A DNA stretch of 49,680 nucleotides from Fragilaria crotonensis (taxonomy: Eukaryota; Bacillariophyta; Fragilariophyceae; Fragilariales; Fragilariaceae). A model generated the notes under the pieces. That model worked only from the letters and a program-made list of their open reading frames with translations. It did no database searches and was not told the DNA's origin. The position numbers and the translations under genes are program-made. Position 1 is the first letter of the stretch. Each line of letters starts with the position of its first letter. Below are positions 39,107 through 49,680 of the stretch, piece by piece. The stretch spans positions 1 through 49,680 of the forward strand of contig JAKSYS010000476.1 in assembly GCA_022925895.1 (NCBI GenBank), in the 5' to 3' direction.

Positions 39107-40859
39107 ATGGCAAACATGAACATCACTAGTTGCAGCGATGAGGCATCCCTCATCTCGGCAAGTCATGGTAGCCGTTTGGAAGTCATTCGTGAATTTATTG
39201 AAATACAACATGGTCGATGAACTTTGTGGCGTGGCCCTCATTTCGGCATGCACGTTTGGCCATTTGGAAATTGTTTGTGAGCTATTGAAGCACGACACGG
39301 TCGACGTGAACGTCGCTGATGAATATGATAAAACTGCCCTCATTGTGGCAAGCGCAAAGGGCCATGTGGAAATTGTTCGCGCGTTATTAGAACACGACAA
39401 GGTTGATGTGAACGCCGCTGATAAAGAAGGTGAAACGGCCCTCATTGTGGCAAGCGAAGAGGGCCACAAGGAAACTGTTCGTGAGTTGTTGAAACATGAC
39501 GTGGTAGACGTGAACGTCGTTAATCGATATAGTGACACGGCCCTAATGCGGGCAAGCACATTTGGCCTTGTGGAAATTGTTCGTGACTTATTAAAGCACG
39601 ACATGGTCGACCTGAACATTACTAATCAATTTGGTGACACGCCCCTCTTCAGGGCAAGCGCCTTTGGCCATCCTAGAGTTGTTTGTGAGCTATTGAAACA
39701 CGACACGGTCGACGTGAACGTTGCCACTCAATTTGGTGAAACGGCCCTCATTGTGGCAAGCGGTAAGGGCCACGTGGAAATTGTTTGCGAGTTATTGAAA
39801 CACGACAGGATCGATGTGAACGTCGCTGCTAAATTTGGTAACACGGCCCTAATGATGGCAAGCACAGAGGGGCACTTGGAAATTGTTTATGAGTTATTGA
39901 AGCACAGCATGGTCGACGTGAACGTAACAAATCAATTTGGTGACACGGCCCTCATCGTGGCAAGCACATTTGGCCATTGGAGAATTGTTCGCGAGTTATT
40001 GAAGCACGGCGCGGTGGACGTGAACGTTGCTAATAAAGTTGGTGAAACGGCCCTCATCAGGGCAAGCGAAAAGGGCCATATGGAAAGTGCTCGTGAGATG
40101 TTGAAACATGACGTGGTCGACGTGAACGTCGCTAATCAATTTGGTGACACGGCCCTAATGAGGGCAAGCTCGGTGGGCCATGTTGACATTGTTTGTGAGC
40201 TATTGGAGCACGAATTAGTCGACCTGAACGTCGCTGATGACGATGGTGAAACTGCCCTCATCATGGCTTGCCTTAATGACCATTTGGAAGTTGTTTGTGA
40301 GTTATTGAAACACGACATGGTCGATGTGAACTCCACTTTTGATCACGGCAATACGGTCCTTATTTGGGCAAGCACAGTAGGACACGTGGAATTTGTCTGT
40401 GAGTTATTAAAACACGGCATGGTGCACGTGAACGCCCTTAATGAATGTGGTGAAACGGCCCTCATTGTGGCAAGCAGAAATGACCGCATGGAAATTGTTC
40501 GTGAGTTGTTGAAACATGACATGGTCAATGTGAACGCCGCAGTTTCACATGGCCAAACTGCCCTTGTTTTGGCGAGCCAAAGAGGCCATTGCGATGTTGT
40601 CGATGAGTTGCTGAGACACGGAGATGTGGATGTTAATGCTCGTTGTTGTCGTGGTTATACATCGCTCATGTGGGCTTGCCTACGAGGTAGATGCGACATT
40701 GTTTCCTTGCTATTGAAACATGGCAATGTGGACACGAATCTGAAAAACAAAGCAGGATCGACAGCGCTTGATGTTGCCCGCAATTGCAAAATTCTTGACA
40801 TTGTCAGCCTTCTTAAAGAGCACGCCTATCAAAAGCGAAAGATCCGAAAATTTGAGTGA
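39107..40859 (+). CDS. Ankyrin-repeat protein, about 16 repeats, one frame break near the start
   Basis: From about 39290 to 40790 the protein is an unbroken array of 34-residue repeats of the type HDxVDVNVxxxxGxTALIxA, then S..GH.EIVxELLK. About 15 repeats end with a slightly different cap (KAGSTALDVARNCKILDIV) and a basic tail. Ankyrin stacks bind other proteins; no enzymatic or membrane domain is attached, so the partner is unknown. The long frame formally opens at 39138, but the bases from 39107 (MANMNITSCSDEASLISAS) read as a repeat in another frame. An extra T in TTT at 39194-39196 separates the two; without it the repeat would continue (RLEVIRELLKYNMVD). Repeats are very alike at DNA level, which suggests recent expansion or gene conversion. 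Confidence 0.85.
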
Positions 40860-41628
40860 GGGTTATTTCTTCAAAATATCAAAAGCGATTTTGGACCTTG
40901 GATCTGTGTTGTTGACAATCGTGGATTGAGCAAAGCTGCAATTCACGGTCACATAAACATTTGTTGCAATGTTAGCATTGGCACTGCTGCCGCTCTCTCC
41001 CATTGGCGTCCCTCCCCGTTCATTTCGTGGTGATGCTCTAAATGCTGTTTCGGATCAATGCCATCTGTGCTCTGAAGAAGGGAACGGACCGGGCAAAGGT
41101 ATTGTCTAATGATTTGTGAACGAACCCTCCTTCCTTGCGTCCATGGCGGAACTGGAAGCGAACATGTTCTCAATTTTACCCAAACATGTCTCAACTACTC
41201 TCCTACTACGAGAGTCCCTTTTGTTTGGTCAACGACTCTAAATGTAAACAATCCACTTATTCACTCTCAACCAGATTGACTGCTCAGTCAATCATCAACT
41301 ACATGAGATCAAAAATAGACTGTGTGGTGTCGAGTGTCGAACGTCTTGAATCGCGGCTCGTACGTAGCAATGACTTGGTGGTTCGTTCATGGTGTTCATG
41401 GACGATCTTGGACTTCGTAGTACTGAACTACCGCAGAGTTGACTTTGAAACAAATTCAACCTCCACAACTCTGCGCAGTGTACGGCCTTTATGGTTCCAT
41501 TCACTTAAAATCTCTGCTCTAGTACTCAGAGTAGTTGGCGTGTTGGCGTTTGCATGCTAGTATGAGCTACTGCTGTGGTAGACTGCAAACAAATGCTATA
41601 TTATCTTGATACTTTTTTCTTCGTTTCT
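40860..41628. other. Intergenic, no gene recognised
   Basis: Short ORFs only (41135-41560 on plus has no domain). It separates the ankyrin gene from the stop of the RIQ-like gene. Confidence 0.45.
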
Positions 41629-42552
41629 CTAATTGGTGAGCTTCCCAATCACGGCCGCTCCGGCCAGGGATGCCACAGGAACTGCCAAACCGAGAACACC
41701 GACAATCACTGTTTGTGTGGCAACTTCCAGCACGGTATCGTCTGGAATGATCCCAACGGCAGCAAAGGCAGCCGCTGCGGATGCCAATCCAGCGCCGGCA
41801 ATGACGGGAGCGGGGATGGTAATGGCGAGTGCGAGAATGGGAAGGAGGGGTGGAGCCAGATCGACCAAAGTGGGCAAGAGTGGGAGGAGTTCAGGTCCGG
41901 CGGCTTCGACCAAGACGAGGATGGATGGATTCTCCGCAGCCAGTTGCAACAGTGGTTCCAACTTGGAAAGGGAAATGCCAGCCTTCTGTGCGTTGGACAA
42001 GAGACCGGATGCGGCGACCTTTGACAAAAGTTTCGATTGCTCGACGTTGATGAGGAGATTCTTGACAGCAATGTTGTTTCCAAGGTTGTCGACTACGGGT
42101 GTGGAGGCTGACAGGGGTGTCTTGGCAAGGAATGCAGCCGGTTGCGGAGCAAAGGCGCTGGTGGTGGCAACAGCGAGGGCTATAAAACAGTATGGTAACA
42201 TGCAGTACGTGGTAGTGGATAGAGGGAGTGCATTGCACATGCAGATTGCAATGAAAAGCAGAGAGCCAAGGTTAGTGAAGAACAAACTTGAACAACAAAT
42301 GCATGTACGAGTGCGAGTGCAACTACCAGGAAACAATACTTGAACAGTGCATGTATTCATAGAAAACGAGTTCCGATTACAATGCAGTTCACAACAATCA
42401 GGTTCACATGCTCTGGTCTCCTTCCTTGCCCTCCGTACTTGTACTCCAAAGCGCAGTAGTTGTATTGCTAAAATCCGCAAACAGATGCAATAGATCCACG
42501 TTTACAACGAAAATCCGAACTTACCTGCAACGAAGACGGTAAGCTTGACCAT
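41629..42552 (-). CDS. RIQ/DUF1118-like plastid protein, precursor
   Basis: Exon 1 (42552-42525) encodes MVKLTVFVA; a GTAAGT...TATAG intron of 345 bases joins it to exon 2 (42179-41629), for 192 residues in all. The start then reads MVKLTVFVAALAVATTSAFA, a signal peptide with the diatom plastid AFAP cleavage motif. The mature part has SKLLSKVAASGLLSNAQKAG and LSKLEPLLQLA, a Pro-rich hydrophobic segment (PELLPLLPTLVDLAPPLLPI), then PDDTVLEVATQTVIVGVLG and VASLAGAAVIGKL. This pattern (LSxxExxGLLSxAxxAGLSL and two membrane segments) resembles DUF1118, which includes plant RIQ1/RIQ2, grana proteins that affect LHCII organisation and non-photochemical quenching. The family call is from memory and moderate. 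Confidence 0.6.
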
Positions 42553-43138
42553 GGTTGATGTCTGAGTTGACGATGGGATCGATTGGAGGGGATCTGTATG
42601 CTGTATCGAATACGGCAGTAGGCGGATCGACTGGACGATTTAAAGCTGCAAGATCACAGATGCATAAAACGCCGAGTGCGTAGTTCGTACTCCTCCTCTC
42701 AGCGTCCCCGCGTCCCGCGTCTCGTCTTCAAGGGCCAGAGGATCGCGAGCCAGTTCGCCACGCACGAAATCCTTGGGACGTCGTTTGGGGTTTCTAGTCT
42801 GTGTGACCGGAGTTGTGGGTGTGTTGTAACCGGATATAGTCCAGATTTATGAAGATGAGAGTGGTTGCTCCAGAGCATTTCCGTAGTCGTCTACTGTTGG
42901 TGCGTTGGTTCGTTGGTATACCATACCTGGTACACTCATACATGTGCTACTGTAATACCAGGTGCCCATGTACTTGTACCTCAGACGTATTTAGAATGTA
43001 CACTCACATGTTTATCATGGCAGTTCGTAGTTCGTAGGATACAGTACCACTACCTGGTACTTGTAGTCTACCTTTACTACAGTAAGCATGTTCTCTTTTT
43101 CATAGCGGTAGAGTTCAAGGATCAATATTAAATACACG
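42553..43138. other. Intergenic between divergent RIQ-like and PTH2 genes
   Basis: No gene recognised. Contains ATACCTGGTACAC (about 42923) and CTACCTGGTACTTG (about 43050). Confidence 0.4.
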
Positions 43139-43148
43139 TATATAAATA
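43139..43148 (+). promoter_or_regulatory. TATA-like element of the PTH2 gene
   Basis: TATAAATATC about 110 bases before the ATG at 43251. If it is used, transcription would begin near 43170, downstream of the in-frame ATG at 43155, which favours 43251 as the start codon. Confidence 0.3.
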
Positions 43149-43250
43149 TCTCATATGATGAATTTCTTGACTACTCCAGACTCCGGAATTTCCCACAACC
43201 CGCATCAGCCAACAACACAACTCATCCTCATAACTTCGTGTCCAATAGCG

Positions 43251-43959
43251 ATGGCAACGTCTTCCTCTCCGTCAACGTCGTCCTCAATATCTCAACCATG
43301 GATCTACTTCTTGTCTGGTGCGCTGCTACCCACACTTTCATACTTCCTTCTATTCCGACCGAAGAAACGAAACGACGACGACAATTCTGACGACGACGAT
43401 CATGATGATTCCGAGGACGATTCGGATGATGACGATCTCTTTGGTATTGAAACATCCGGACCTTCCAGCAAATGGAGTATCATGGATGCTCCTTACAAGG
43501 TGAGTGGTGATTTATTGTGGAACTGCGCAGACTGTTCATGTCACTCATTGACACTCAATGTTCCCTCATCCTCCCTCACGTCATGTCAAATTCAATTTCA
43601 AATCTAATCTCTCTAGATGGTCTTTCTCGTCAACATGGAACTTACCATGGGAAAAGGAAAAATCGCTGCACAAGTTGGTCACGCTGCCGTGGGGTGTTAC
43701 AAGCGTGCGTCCAAGCAATGTCCCCCGCGGTGTGGCGGCGTGGGAACGAACCGGATGTGCCAAGATTGCCGTCAAGTGTCCGACCCAAGTCGAAATGGAA
43801 ACCATTGCCGTGACCGCCTTGGAACGGGACATACCCCTGTATTTGGTAGAAGATGCCGGACGGACACAAATCAAGGCAGGATCGAGGACGGTCTTGGGGT
43901 TGGGACCGGCTCCTGTTCATGTCTTTGAGGGACTAACGTCACATTTGAAACTAATGTAA
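43251..43959 (+). CDS. PTH2: Peptidyl-tRNA hydrolase 2, membrane-anchored, one frame break
   Basis: Exon 1 (43251-43499) encodes a Ser-rich start, a hydrophobic anchor ([19 protein letters not shown]) and an acidic Asp run. A GTGAGT...CTAG intron of 117 bases leads to exon 2 at 43617 ([20 protein letters not shown], then [11 protein letters not shown]), the PTH2 core. The frame then breaks. An extra C in CCCCC at 43722-43726 would account for it, and the next frame continues [20 protein letters not shown] to [20 protein letters not shown] and LTSHLKLM, the standard end. PTH2 releases tRNA from peptidyl-tRNAs that drop off the ribosome; the N-terminal anchor matches the organelle-membrane form (human PTRH2). 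An ATG at 43155 is in frame, but 43251 is preferred because of the TATA-like element. Confidence 0.8.
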
Positions 43960-44152
43960 AACTATTCGACCCTACTAGTTGTAACCTTGTCTATTGAAAC
44001 TATACGTCTTGATCGTTTCGACATTAATGTACTGAGTATACAGTACTCGAGAAGTCGTTGTAGGTTTATTACATCACGAATTAACACCGCCATCGAAGCA
44101 ACGACAGCCAGCAATGAAGCGTACGACACTACTAATGCGAACGCCCCCCGGC

Positions 44153-45968
44153 TTATTTCTCTGCTGACTTGTCTTCCTCGGAAACTTGCAACGTACGTTT
44201 ACTCAAGTCCTCAAAACCTAATCTGGACAATTCTCTTCGTGTCTCTGATTGATCCGTGAGCCCCTTCACCCATGGGCTCCTCTTCAGCGTACTGATCCAG
44301 TCGATCGCAATCATCGCAGAGCGCAACTTCAATTTCGCATTGAATGTCTTGAGACGCTGAGAAGTACCAGTAAGCTTGATCATAGTCAAGCGAGCATTCT
44401 CCTGTCGCAACCATGGATGCTTCAACGCATCACTGGCCGAAATACGCTTGTCGGGATCCCTCACCAACATCTTGGACACAAGATCTTTGGCCTCGTCGGA
44501 AACACCCGCAAACGATTCCTCGTCGAATTCGTACTTGCCCTCGACAATCTTTCGGAACAGCTCCTTCTGTGAACGACCCATGAACGGCAAGTTCCCACCA
44601 AGTAGCAGGTATACGATGCACCCGCAGGACCACATGTCCGACATTTGGTCGTATGACTGCCTTGTGAGGATTTCAGGCGACACAAAGAATGGGGTTCCAC
44701 ACTGTTTGGTGAGTGACTTGGGTTCGTGCACGCGAGCAGCAAAGCCGAAATCTGCGAGTTTAATGTACGAGTCGTTGTCGTCACTCTGAGGAAGGAAAGG
44801 AGCGTTCCGTGAGTCAATGACACAAGGGGCGGCAATGACGCAATGGTCGATTATAAACATTTGTTCACAGAAAACTCACAACTAGGAGCAGATTCTTTGG
44901 CTTCATATCGCAATGCGCAATGTTCCTTGTGTGACAATAAGCCATGGCCTTGAGCATCTTGGACGACAAGTCTCTAGCATCTGCCTCACTGTAAGTTTTC
45001 TTCTTTCCGATTCGATCGAAGAGATCACCACCGCACATTAACTCCATGACAATAAAGTAGCAATCCTTCTCATCGAAAAAGTCAATAAGAGGCACAATAT
45101 GAGCGTGCTCCACCGAGGCCAGAATGGCAACTTCGTCGTAGATAGCAGCATCGTCTGAAGGAGGCAGGTCCTTCCTCAGCACACACTTAATGGCAACTTT
45201 CTTTCCAGTAGCACGGTGTGTGCCGCGGCAAACAGTCGCAAACGAACCTGACTTGAGCTGAATCGCAACACGATATTGATTGGTGAGCGTGATTCAAATC
45301 TGCGGTCATAATGAAAGAGTCATTCGTGAACGGCATCATCTCAATGCAACTTACCCTGGCATTCAACTGGTATACATCACGAAATGGGATTCCCTTGCAG
45401 CCCTCTGGAAACTCCGGGAACTCGCACGCGACGACGGCCTTGCGCACTTGAAGAGCGACGAGATCAAAGGCAGCCTTTGCATCCTTGAATCCAGAAGTAC
45501 TTGTGAAGCTCCCACCTTCTTCGGAACTAGACTCGTATCCACAATGTAGGTGTTTCCATTTCTCGAATTCTCTTCAGAACAGGCGAGGCACACGACTTCC
45601 AGCACGTGGCTGTCGGCTCGGAGGGAGGGGCTAAACTCCAATGTCCATTTGCAACCAGTCGCTAGGAACTTCAACGATGCAAGGTCCTTGCTTCCGGTGG
45701 TCCTATCGACAAGTTCTTCCAAGGTAGTTGCAACAGAATCAACAATCTTTTGCAATTCCTTCGAATCATCAACATCGACGCTGTTAACAACACTCACAGT
45801 CAGGTATTTGGATGATGTCTGATAGGACTTGGTAAGTGCTGTCTTTGGATCCTGAGGTTCTCGAGCGCTTAGTCTCAATAGAGACGGGGCAAGGCCATCA
45901 CGACGCTTCTGGAGTTGCGGGGTCATGTACACCTGGGGGGAATCTGGAGGAGGCGGAAGTTCTGACAT
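44153..45968 (-). CDS. CaMK-type protein kinase with N-terminal PH-like domain
   Basis: Exons 45968-45355, 45257-44880 and 44785-44153 are joined by introns of 97 and 94 bases (GTAAGT...TTCAG; GTGAGT...CTCAG). The N-terminus (MSELPPPPDSPQVYMTPQLQ) leads to a PH-like region (YLTVSVVNSVDVDD, LATGCKWTLEFSP, VVCLACSEE). A base is missing near 45570; past it the frame gives EFEKWKHLHCGYESSSEEGG, the usual C-terminal PH helix with its Trp. The kinase follows: LKSGSFATVCRG (Gly loop), KKVAIKC (Lys), EVAILASVEHAHIV (Glu), IAHCDMKPKNLL (catalytic loop, HCD in place of HRD), KLADFGFAARV (DFG), GTPFFVSPE and DMWSCGCIVYLLLGG. A helix follows the domain; no clear calmodulin site or EF-hand is seen. A divergent active site with intact Asp, Lys and DFG implies activity. 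Confidence 0.8.
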
Positions 45969-46994
45969 GGTTACGGTGTTATGGATTTGGTTCTCAGTTC
46001 AAATGCAATCAAAATGACTTTCCAGTACTGTTGTGTTTCGTCGCAGTATACGGTATCGCTGTCGCGGATCGCTCGAAGGACGATAAGGAATGCTTTCGCC
46101 TGAAACGTCCGCTTATATTCTTTCAAACAGGTTGATTGAATCCAGGGTCACGAGCAAGATCTGTCAAAGTGATGGATTAATTCAGTTGTTGTTGATGTTA
46201 ACAAGTTGGTGTCGGTTTATTTGGATGTGCTGCTTGGTGCTGTAGAACACCAAGGCGTTGTGGTCGCACCTACTCTTGTACTGGTTTGGAGTTTGGATTA
46301 TGGATCGCACCATGGGAGTTTTTGGGTCCGTAGATTCTCGTCGTGTTCCGTATTACGTAGCCCCAGTACGCTGCTTTGTTCCTCCCACCTTCAATGAGAA
46401 TGTCTCTTTCCGATGACTGATTTTTGGCTGCACGTATGACACGGTAAATCTGGTATGCGGTATGCGTATCTCGTATGTTGTTGTACTGGTACATGCACTC
46501 GGGTTATGTAGTGGCATGCTGCTTGCATCTGTTTTTTTTGGCGGAATCTTTGATGGGGGTCATGCTCATCGTGGAAGGACTGCCCCAATCACGAGGGTGA
46601 TAGGCAGAGTAAAACTCCGAGATTCGGATGCTGCCGAGAAGTTAAGATTCCGTCAGGTTGCTTTGAAATGCTGAAGCGTTGAAGCGAGCCGTCCGAGTCC
46701 GGGACACAGAGCAGGCAGTCCATGATGCGATCAAAGCGTATGACATAATGAGATATGATGATATGATATAGGATACAAAGAACTGAAGGAAGCCCAAGAC
46801 TAAACGGCAGGAAATCCTACATACAGTAGCTATAAAACGCCTCATACCTCATACACTCCTCATGGTACTCTAGTAGAGATCAGAATCAGCATGGCCGACC
46901 ATGATTCTTTGGTATGATTGCTTGTAGTACTGTTACCAGATACCACTATTCGCTACAGTAGACGGATGTGCTATTGTATTTACCGTTTCTTGGA
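45969..46994. other. Intergenic, no gene recognised
   Basis: Just over 1 kb. It holds the upstream region of the kinase gene and the 3' region of the membrane glycosyltransferase-like gene. Short ORFs lack domains. Confidence 0.45.
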
Positions 46995-48780
46995 TCAACA
47001 GTTCGTATGCATAGGCGGAAGCCCTCCGTTGTCCAGTTGGATGATACCTTCCTTGGTATACTCAAAATTCATGCCCCTTGCCTTGATGGTACCGTGTGGT
47101 CCATATATCTGTAGAATACGAACTCCCTCGCACTCCTATGAACGCCTTGGCTTCCGTCGCAATGTGAAAGTTTACAACAGACTGTAGCAGGGAACCATAA
47201 TCAGCCGAGTCTGGATTCGCCGCATAGTACTTGTCCATCAAGCGCTTGCCACATTCAAAGACGACATGATCTTTCCCCAACCCTTGGCCCACGGAACCCC
47301 GGCCGTCCCCCACTACACGATTCAGGGTTGCCAGATTGTCATCGGCATATGCCTTGTACTTTTGATACAACTTTCCAGTGGACAGTTCAATTCCAGATCG
47401 ACTGACTGCCACAAAGACACCACCCACTGAATCCATACGTTCCATTATGAATCCTTCCACATGCTCAAAGAGTGCTGTCAAATTCCGTTCCATGTTCTTT
47501 CCACATTTATGATCCATCATTTCCAATTCCATTCTGGCATGCAATGCAACATAGTCTCGATGCAGGTTACGGCTGTTGTTGCTATTTGTAGTTGCTTTCG
47601 CTGTCGCAGCAGCAGCAGAGTAGGCATCTGTAACACACGATTGTGCCAAATCACGCCATTCTTGTTTGGGTCGCAGTGCCTGAAGGAGGGCAGCATCGGC
47701 ACCGTACCATTTCTTTTGCTTTGATGCGGCTGAATTTGTGGTAGTAAGTGTGGTAGTTGAAGCACTGTTGTTGGAAGAAGAAGAACGAGTAGCGCCTTGT
47801 TTCTGCAGAGCAATGTAATCCTGCCATAAGCGACCAGCTCCCTTCCCCCCTCCATAGACTTGTGGGTGTGTACAGTGCGACACATTGGGATATAGGTCTA
47901 TTTTGCGTAGGTTTGGAATGATGATTTCGCGCGTTGTGAGGGAACGCGCCAAGGTGGCAATGGGAGTGAGGAAGCCACGGTCCAAAACGTGCCGGGTCAA
48001 CAAGGTTGAGTTCGCGGGAGCCGGTGAAGAATCGTGCGTCCAGCAATCGAGAGACGGCGAGTCTGGAACTAATTTGGGGAGGACATGGGAAAAGGAGTTC
48101 CAGTGGTCAACGTCGAAGATGAGGTCATGGGGAATCGGGACCCACTTTTCGAGTCCATCATTGATTTTAATTTGCGTTGTCCACATGAGTGAGGGGAGGA
48201 GTAGTGAGTGAATGTCGCGTTTGACTGCAGTGACAACGAGACTGAGCAATCGTATCACTTGGTTGCGGTAGCCACCCATGAGTCCAGGAGGATAGAGCAG
48301 AGCGAGGATGGACTCTTCTTTCGCAAGAGTTTCACCTTTCGTCGGACTTATTGTCGGAACCGTATCGTCATCCTTGATATCGTTTGCGTTGCCATTACTG
48401 TTTTGTATGACCGAAAGAGGGATAATAGGTCCTTGCCCACGATCAAGCCCTAATGCGTCCAGATCTGGTTGAAGTATGTCTTGCAGTGACTCTGTTTCCG
48501 GGCCAACGTGGAGGCCGAGTGCATCTTGAGATTCGGATGTGAATTTGTTTCGTGCCTTTGCAGACTTTGATTTGCTAATCTTGATGACGCGAGACACGAC
48601 GACAAAGACGATACACGTGCCCAAAACCACGATTGTCAGTAGACCAGTCGGAGAAATGGTTTCTTTCCTCCTTCGCTGCCTCGTTCTGCCAATATCATGG
48701 ACAGGAGATGTTGTGGGCAACGACAACGAGGCTTGCTGTAGCGTGCGTCGTCGTTGAGTTGTTGCGTCGCCGGCCCTCAT
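46995..48780 (-). CDS. Type II membrane protein, O-fucosyltransferase-like, one frame break at the end
   Basis: The 572-residue frame starts MRAGDATTQRRR with one hydrophobic segment at about 45-62 (GLLTIVVLGTCIVFVVV), basic before and luminal after: a type II Golgi anchor. The luminal part has PPGLMGGYRNQVIRLLSLVV, HSLLLPSLMW, a Ser/Thr-rich loop, DYVALHARMELEMMDHKCG and FIGVRGSSYSTDIWTTR. The GGYRNQ ... HARxE ... GSSYS order resembles GDP-fucose protein O-fucosyltransferase-like proteins, but I cannot assign donor or acceptor. The frame stops at 47062. With one G removed from the GGGG run (CCCC at 47074-47077 on plus) it would continue GKGMNFEYTKEGII and end at 46995 with PPMHTNC. A homopolymer indel is likely. 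Confidence 0.6.
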
Positions 48781-49334
48781 GGATCATGATTTTCAATTGC
48801 ATTGTACTCGGAGAAAGTTGGTACTGTAGTAAAATTCAGTCTGTCGCTCGTCGTCTTAGAGCGCAGAATCTGTGTGTCATCATTTCGTCATTTCGTCACT
48901 TCTAACCCCGCACTGTGCACTGTGGACTGTACTGTAGTCATACTACCGGTAGGCGTATGTAGAACTCGGAGTAATCGTAGGTGTAGTCGGAGAAATCGAG
49001 AACCGAAATGAGAAGGGTCCTTTCATCACTTGTTTGGAATTTGGAATGCCGTCGGCCAGACAGTGCACGGTGGAGCGAGGCGGAATCCAAACACGTGGAA
49101 AGAGTCGAGTTCAATGGGTGACAGGAACGTACGACAGAGACGCAAGTGTCGAGTGTCGTGCTAAAAACTGATGTTTGCTTCCAAGTTGCATACAACAGTC
49201 TTGTCTTGATTACCAACATTTTATCGCTCATCACACGATAGACGATAGTATCTGTATCATATCAGTATCTGCTAACTTGAACAAGGGTTGTACGTGAACA
49301 GTGAAAACAACGCAATACAACAAGAACAGCCGAA
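48781..49334. other. Intergenic between divergent genes
   Basis: No gene recognised. It contains GTGTCGAGTGTCGTGC and several GTAC or CCGGTA motifs. Confidence 0.4.
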
Positions 49335-49680
49335 ATGAGACTCTCCGCCTCCTGCACAGCCATCTGTGCTTCGACACTGGGAGCCTTCTCCTTCCTGACC
49401 GTTGGAGTTGTTGGAACGGTCCCAATCACAGGCTCAGTGGCGTCAATGTCAAAGCTGAACTCTCCTGTTGGCCATGGATGGGGTCTTGCTCATGACCTGG
49501 TTCAAACAATCGCTCGGGGAGGGTCTACTGGTAAGTCTAGTTGATGTTTCTTTTTGTGGTTATGTACCTTTAGAAATCACTCCTCACACAACTCACCATT
49601 GATCATCGACCGCTTATAGCCCACGCCGATGACGACGAAGAACAACTAGAAAAGCCTCTCAAGGACAAGAAAAAGAAGAA
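49335..49680 (+). CDS. Secreted or organelle protein, 5' part (runs off the window)
   Basis: Exon 1 (49335-49530) begins MRLSASCTAICASTLGAFSF, a signal peptide with possible cleavage near Ala-Phe-Ser, so endoplasmic reticulum or plastid delivery is possible. It goes on to GHGWGLAHDLVQTIARGGST. A GTAAGT...TTATAG intron of 89 bases (49531-49619) is followed by exon 2 from 49620 with ADDDEEQLEKPLKDKKKKK, an acidic then Lys-rich stretch. The gene continues beyond 49680. Too little is visible to name a family. Confidence 0.6.

Noticed and set aside
39056-39619. Minus-strand 187-residue ORF over the ankyrin gene
   Set aside because: The repeat-like pattern on the minus strand only mirrors the ankyrin DNA repeats.

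Overview
The window looks like a nuclear contig from a diatom, probably a pennate one. The evidence is: an extrinsic PSII protein of the diatom Psb31 type; plastid precursors with an AFAP-type cleavage motif behind a signal peptide; short GT-AG introns of about 80-350 bases; Copia-type and piggyBac-type remnants; and compact two-strand gene packing. No bacterial operons, CRISPR arrays or rRNA genes were seen.

Layout. 1-4138: end of an unidentified gene, then a repeat-rich stretch with a Copia RNase H remnant, a palindromic 21-base minisatellite, a 7-base microsatellite and a gag-like remnant. 4139-6003: Psb31 and a SnoaL-like protein. 6302-11787: a 5.5 kb element bounded by 36-base terminal inverted repeats, holding a candidate transposase and further ORFs. 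12395-24267: NPRL3 (GATOR1), APH1 (gamma-secretase), a DUF1517 thylakoid protein, two membrane RING-H2 proteins, a LAMTOR2-like roadblock protein and endonuclease V. 25822-35057: a G3BP-like NTF2+RRM protein, a flavin amine oxidase, a four-helix membrane protein, two tandem glycine-zipper proteins and the ribosome-biogenesis protein PPAN/SSF1. 35711-38855: tRNA-Leu(AAG) and a decayed piggyBac-like element. 39107-49680: an ankyrin-repeat protein, a RIQ/DUF1118-like plastid protein, PTH2, a PH-CaMK kinase, a type II membrane protein resembling a glycosyltransferase, and the start of a secreted protein.

Functional threads. Three plastid proteins (Psb31, DUF1517, RIQ-like) concern PSII or light acclimation. 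NPRL3 and the LAMTOR2-like protein belong to the lysosomal TORC1 nutrient-sensing machinery. Otherwise neighbours appear functionally unrelated, as expected for a eukaryote.

Two cautions. Several conserved genes (endonuclease V, PTH2, the kinase, one RING gene, the membrane glycosyltransferase-like gene) carry a single-base reading-frame break, usually at a short homopolymer. Indel errors in the sequence explain this at least as well as gene decay, so these are annotated as genes with a break. Intergenic DNA is also strikingly rich in GTAC-containing palindromes such as GTACCTGGTAC.
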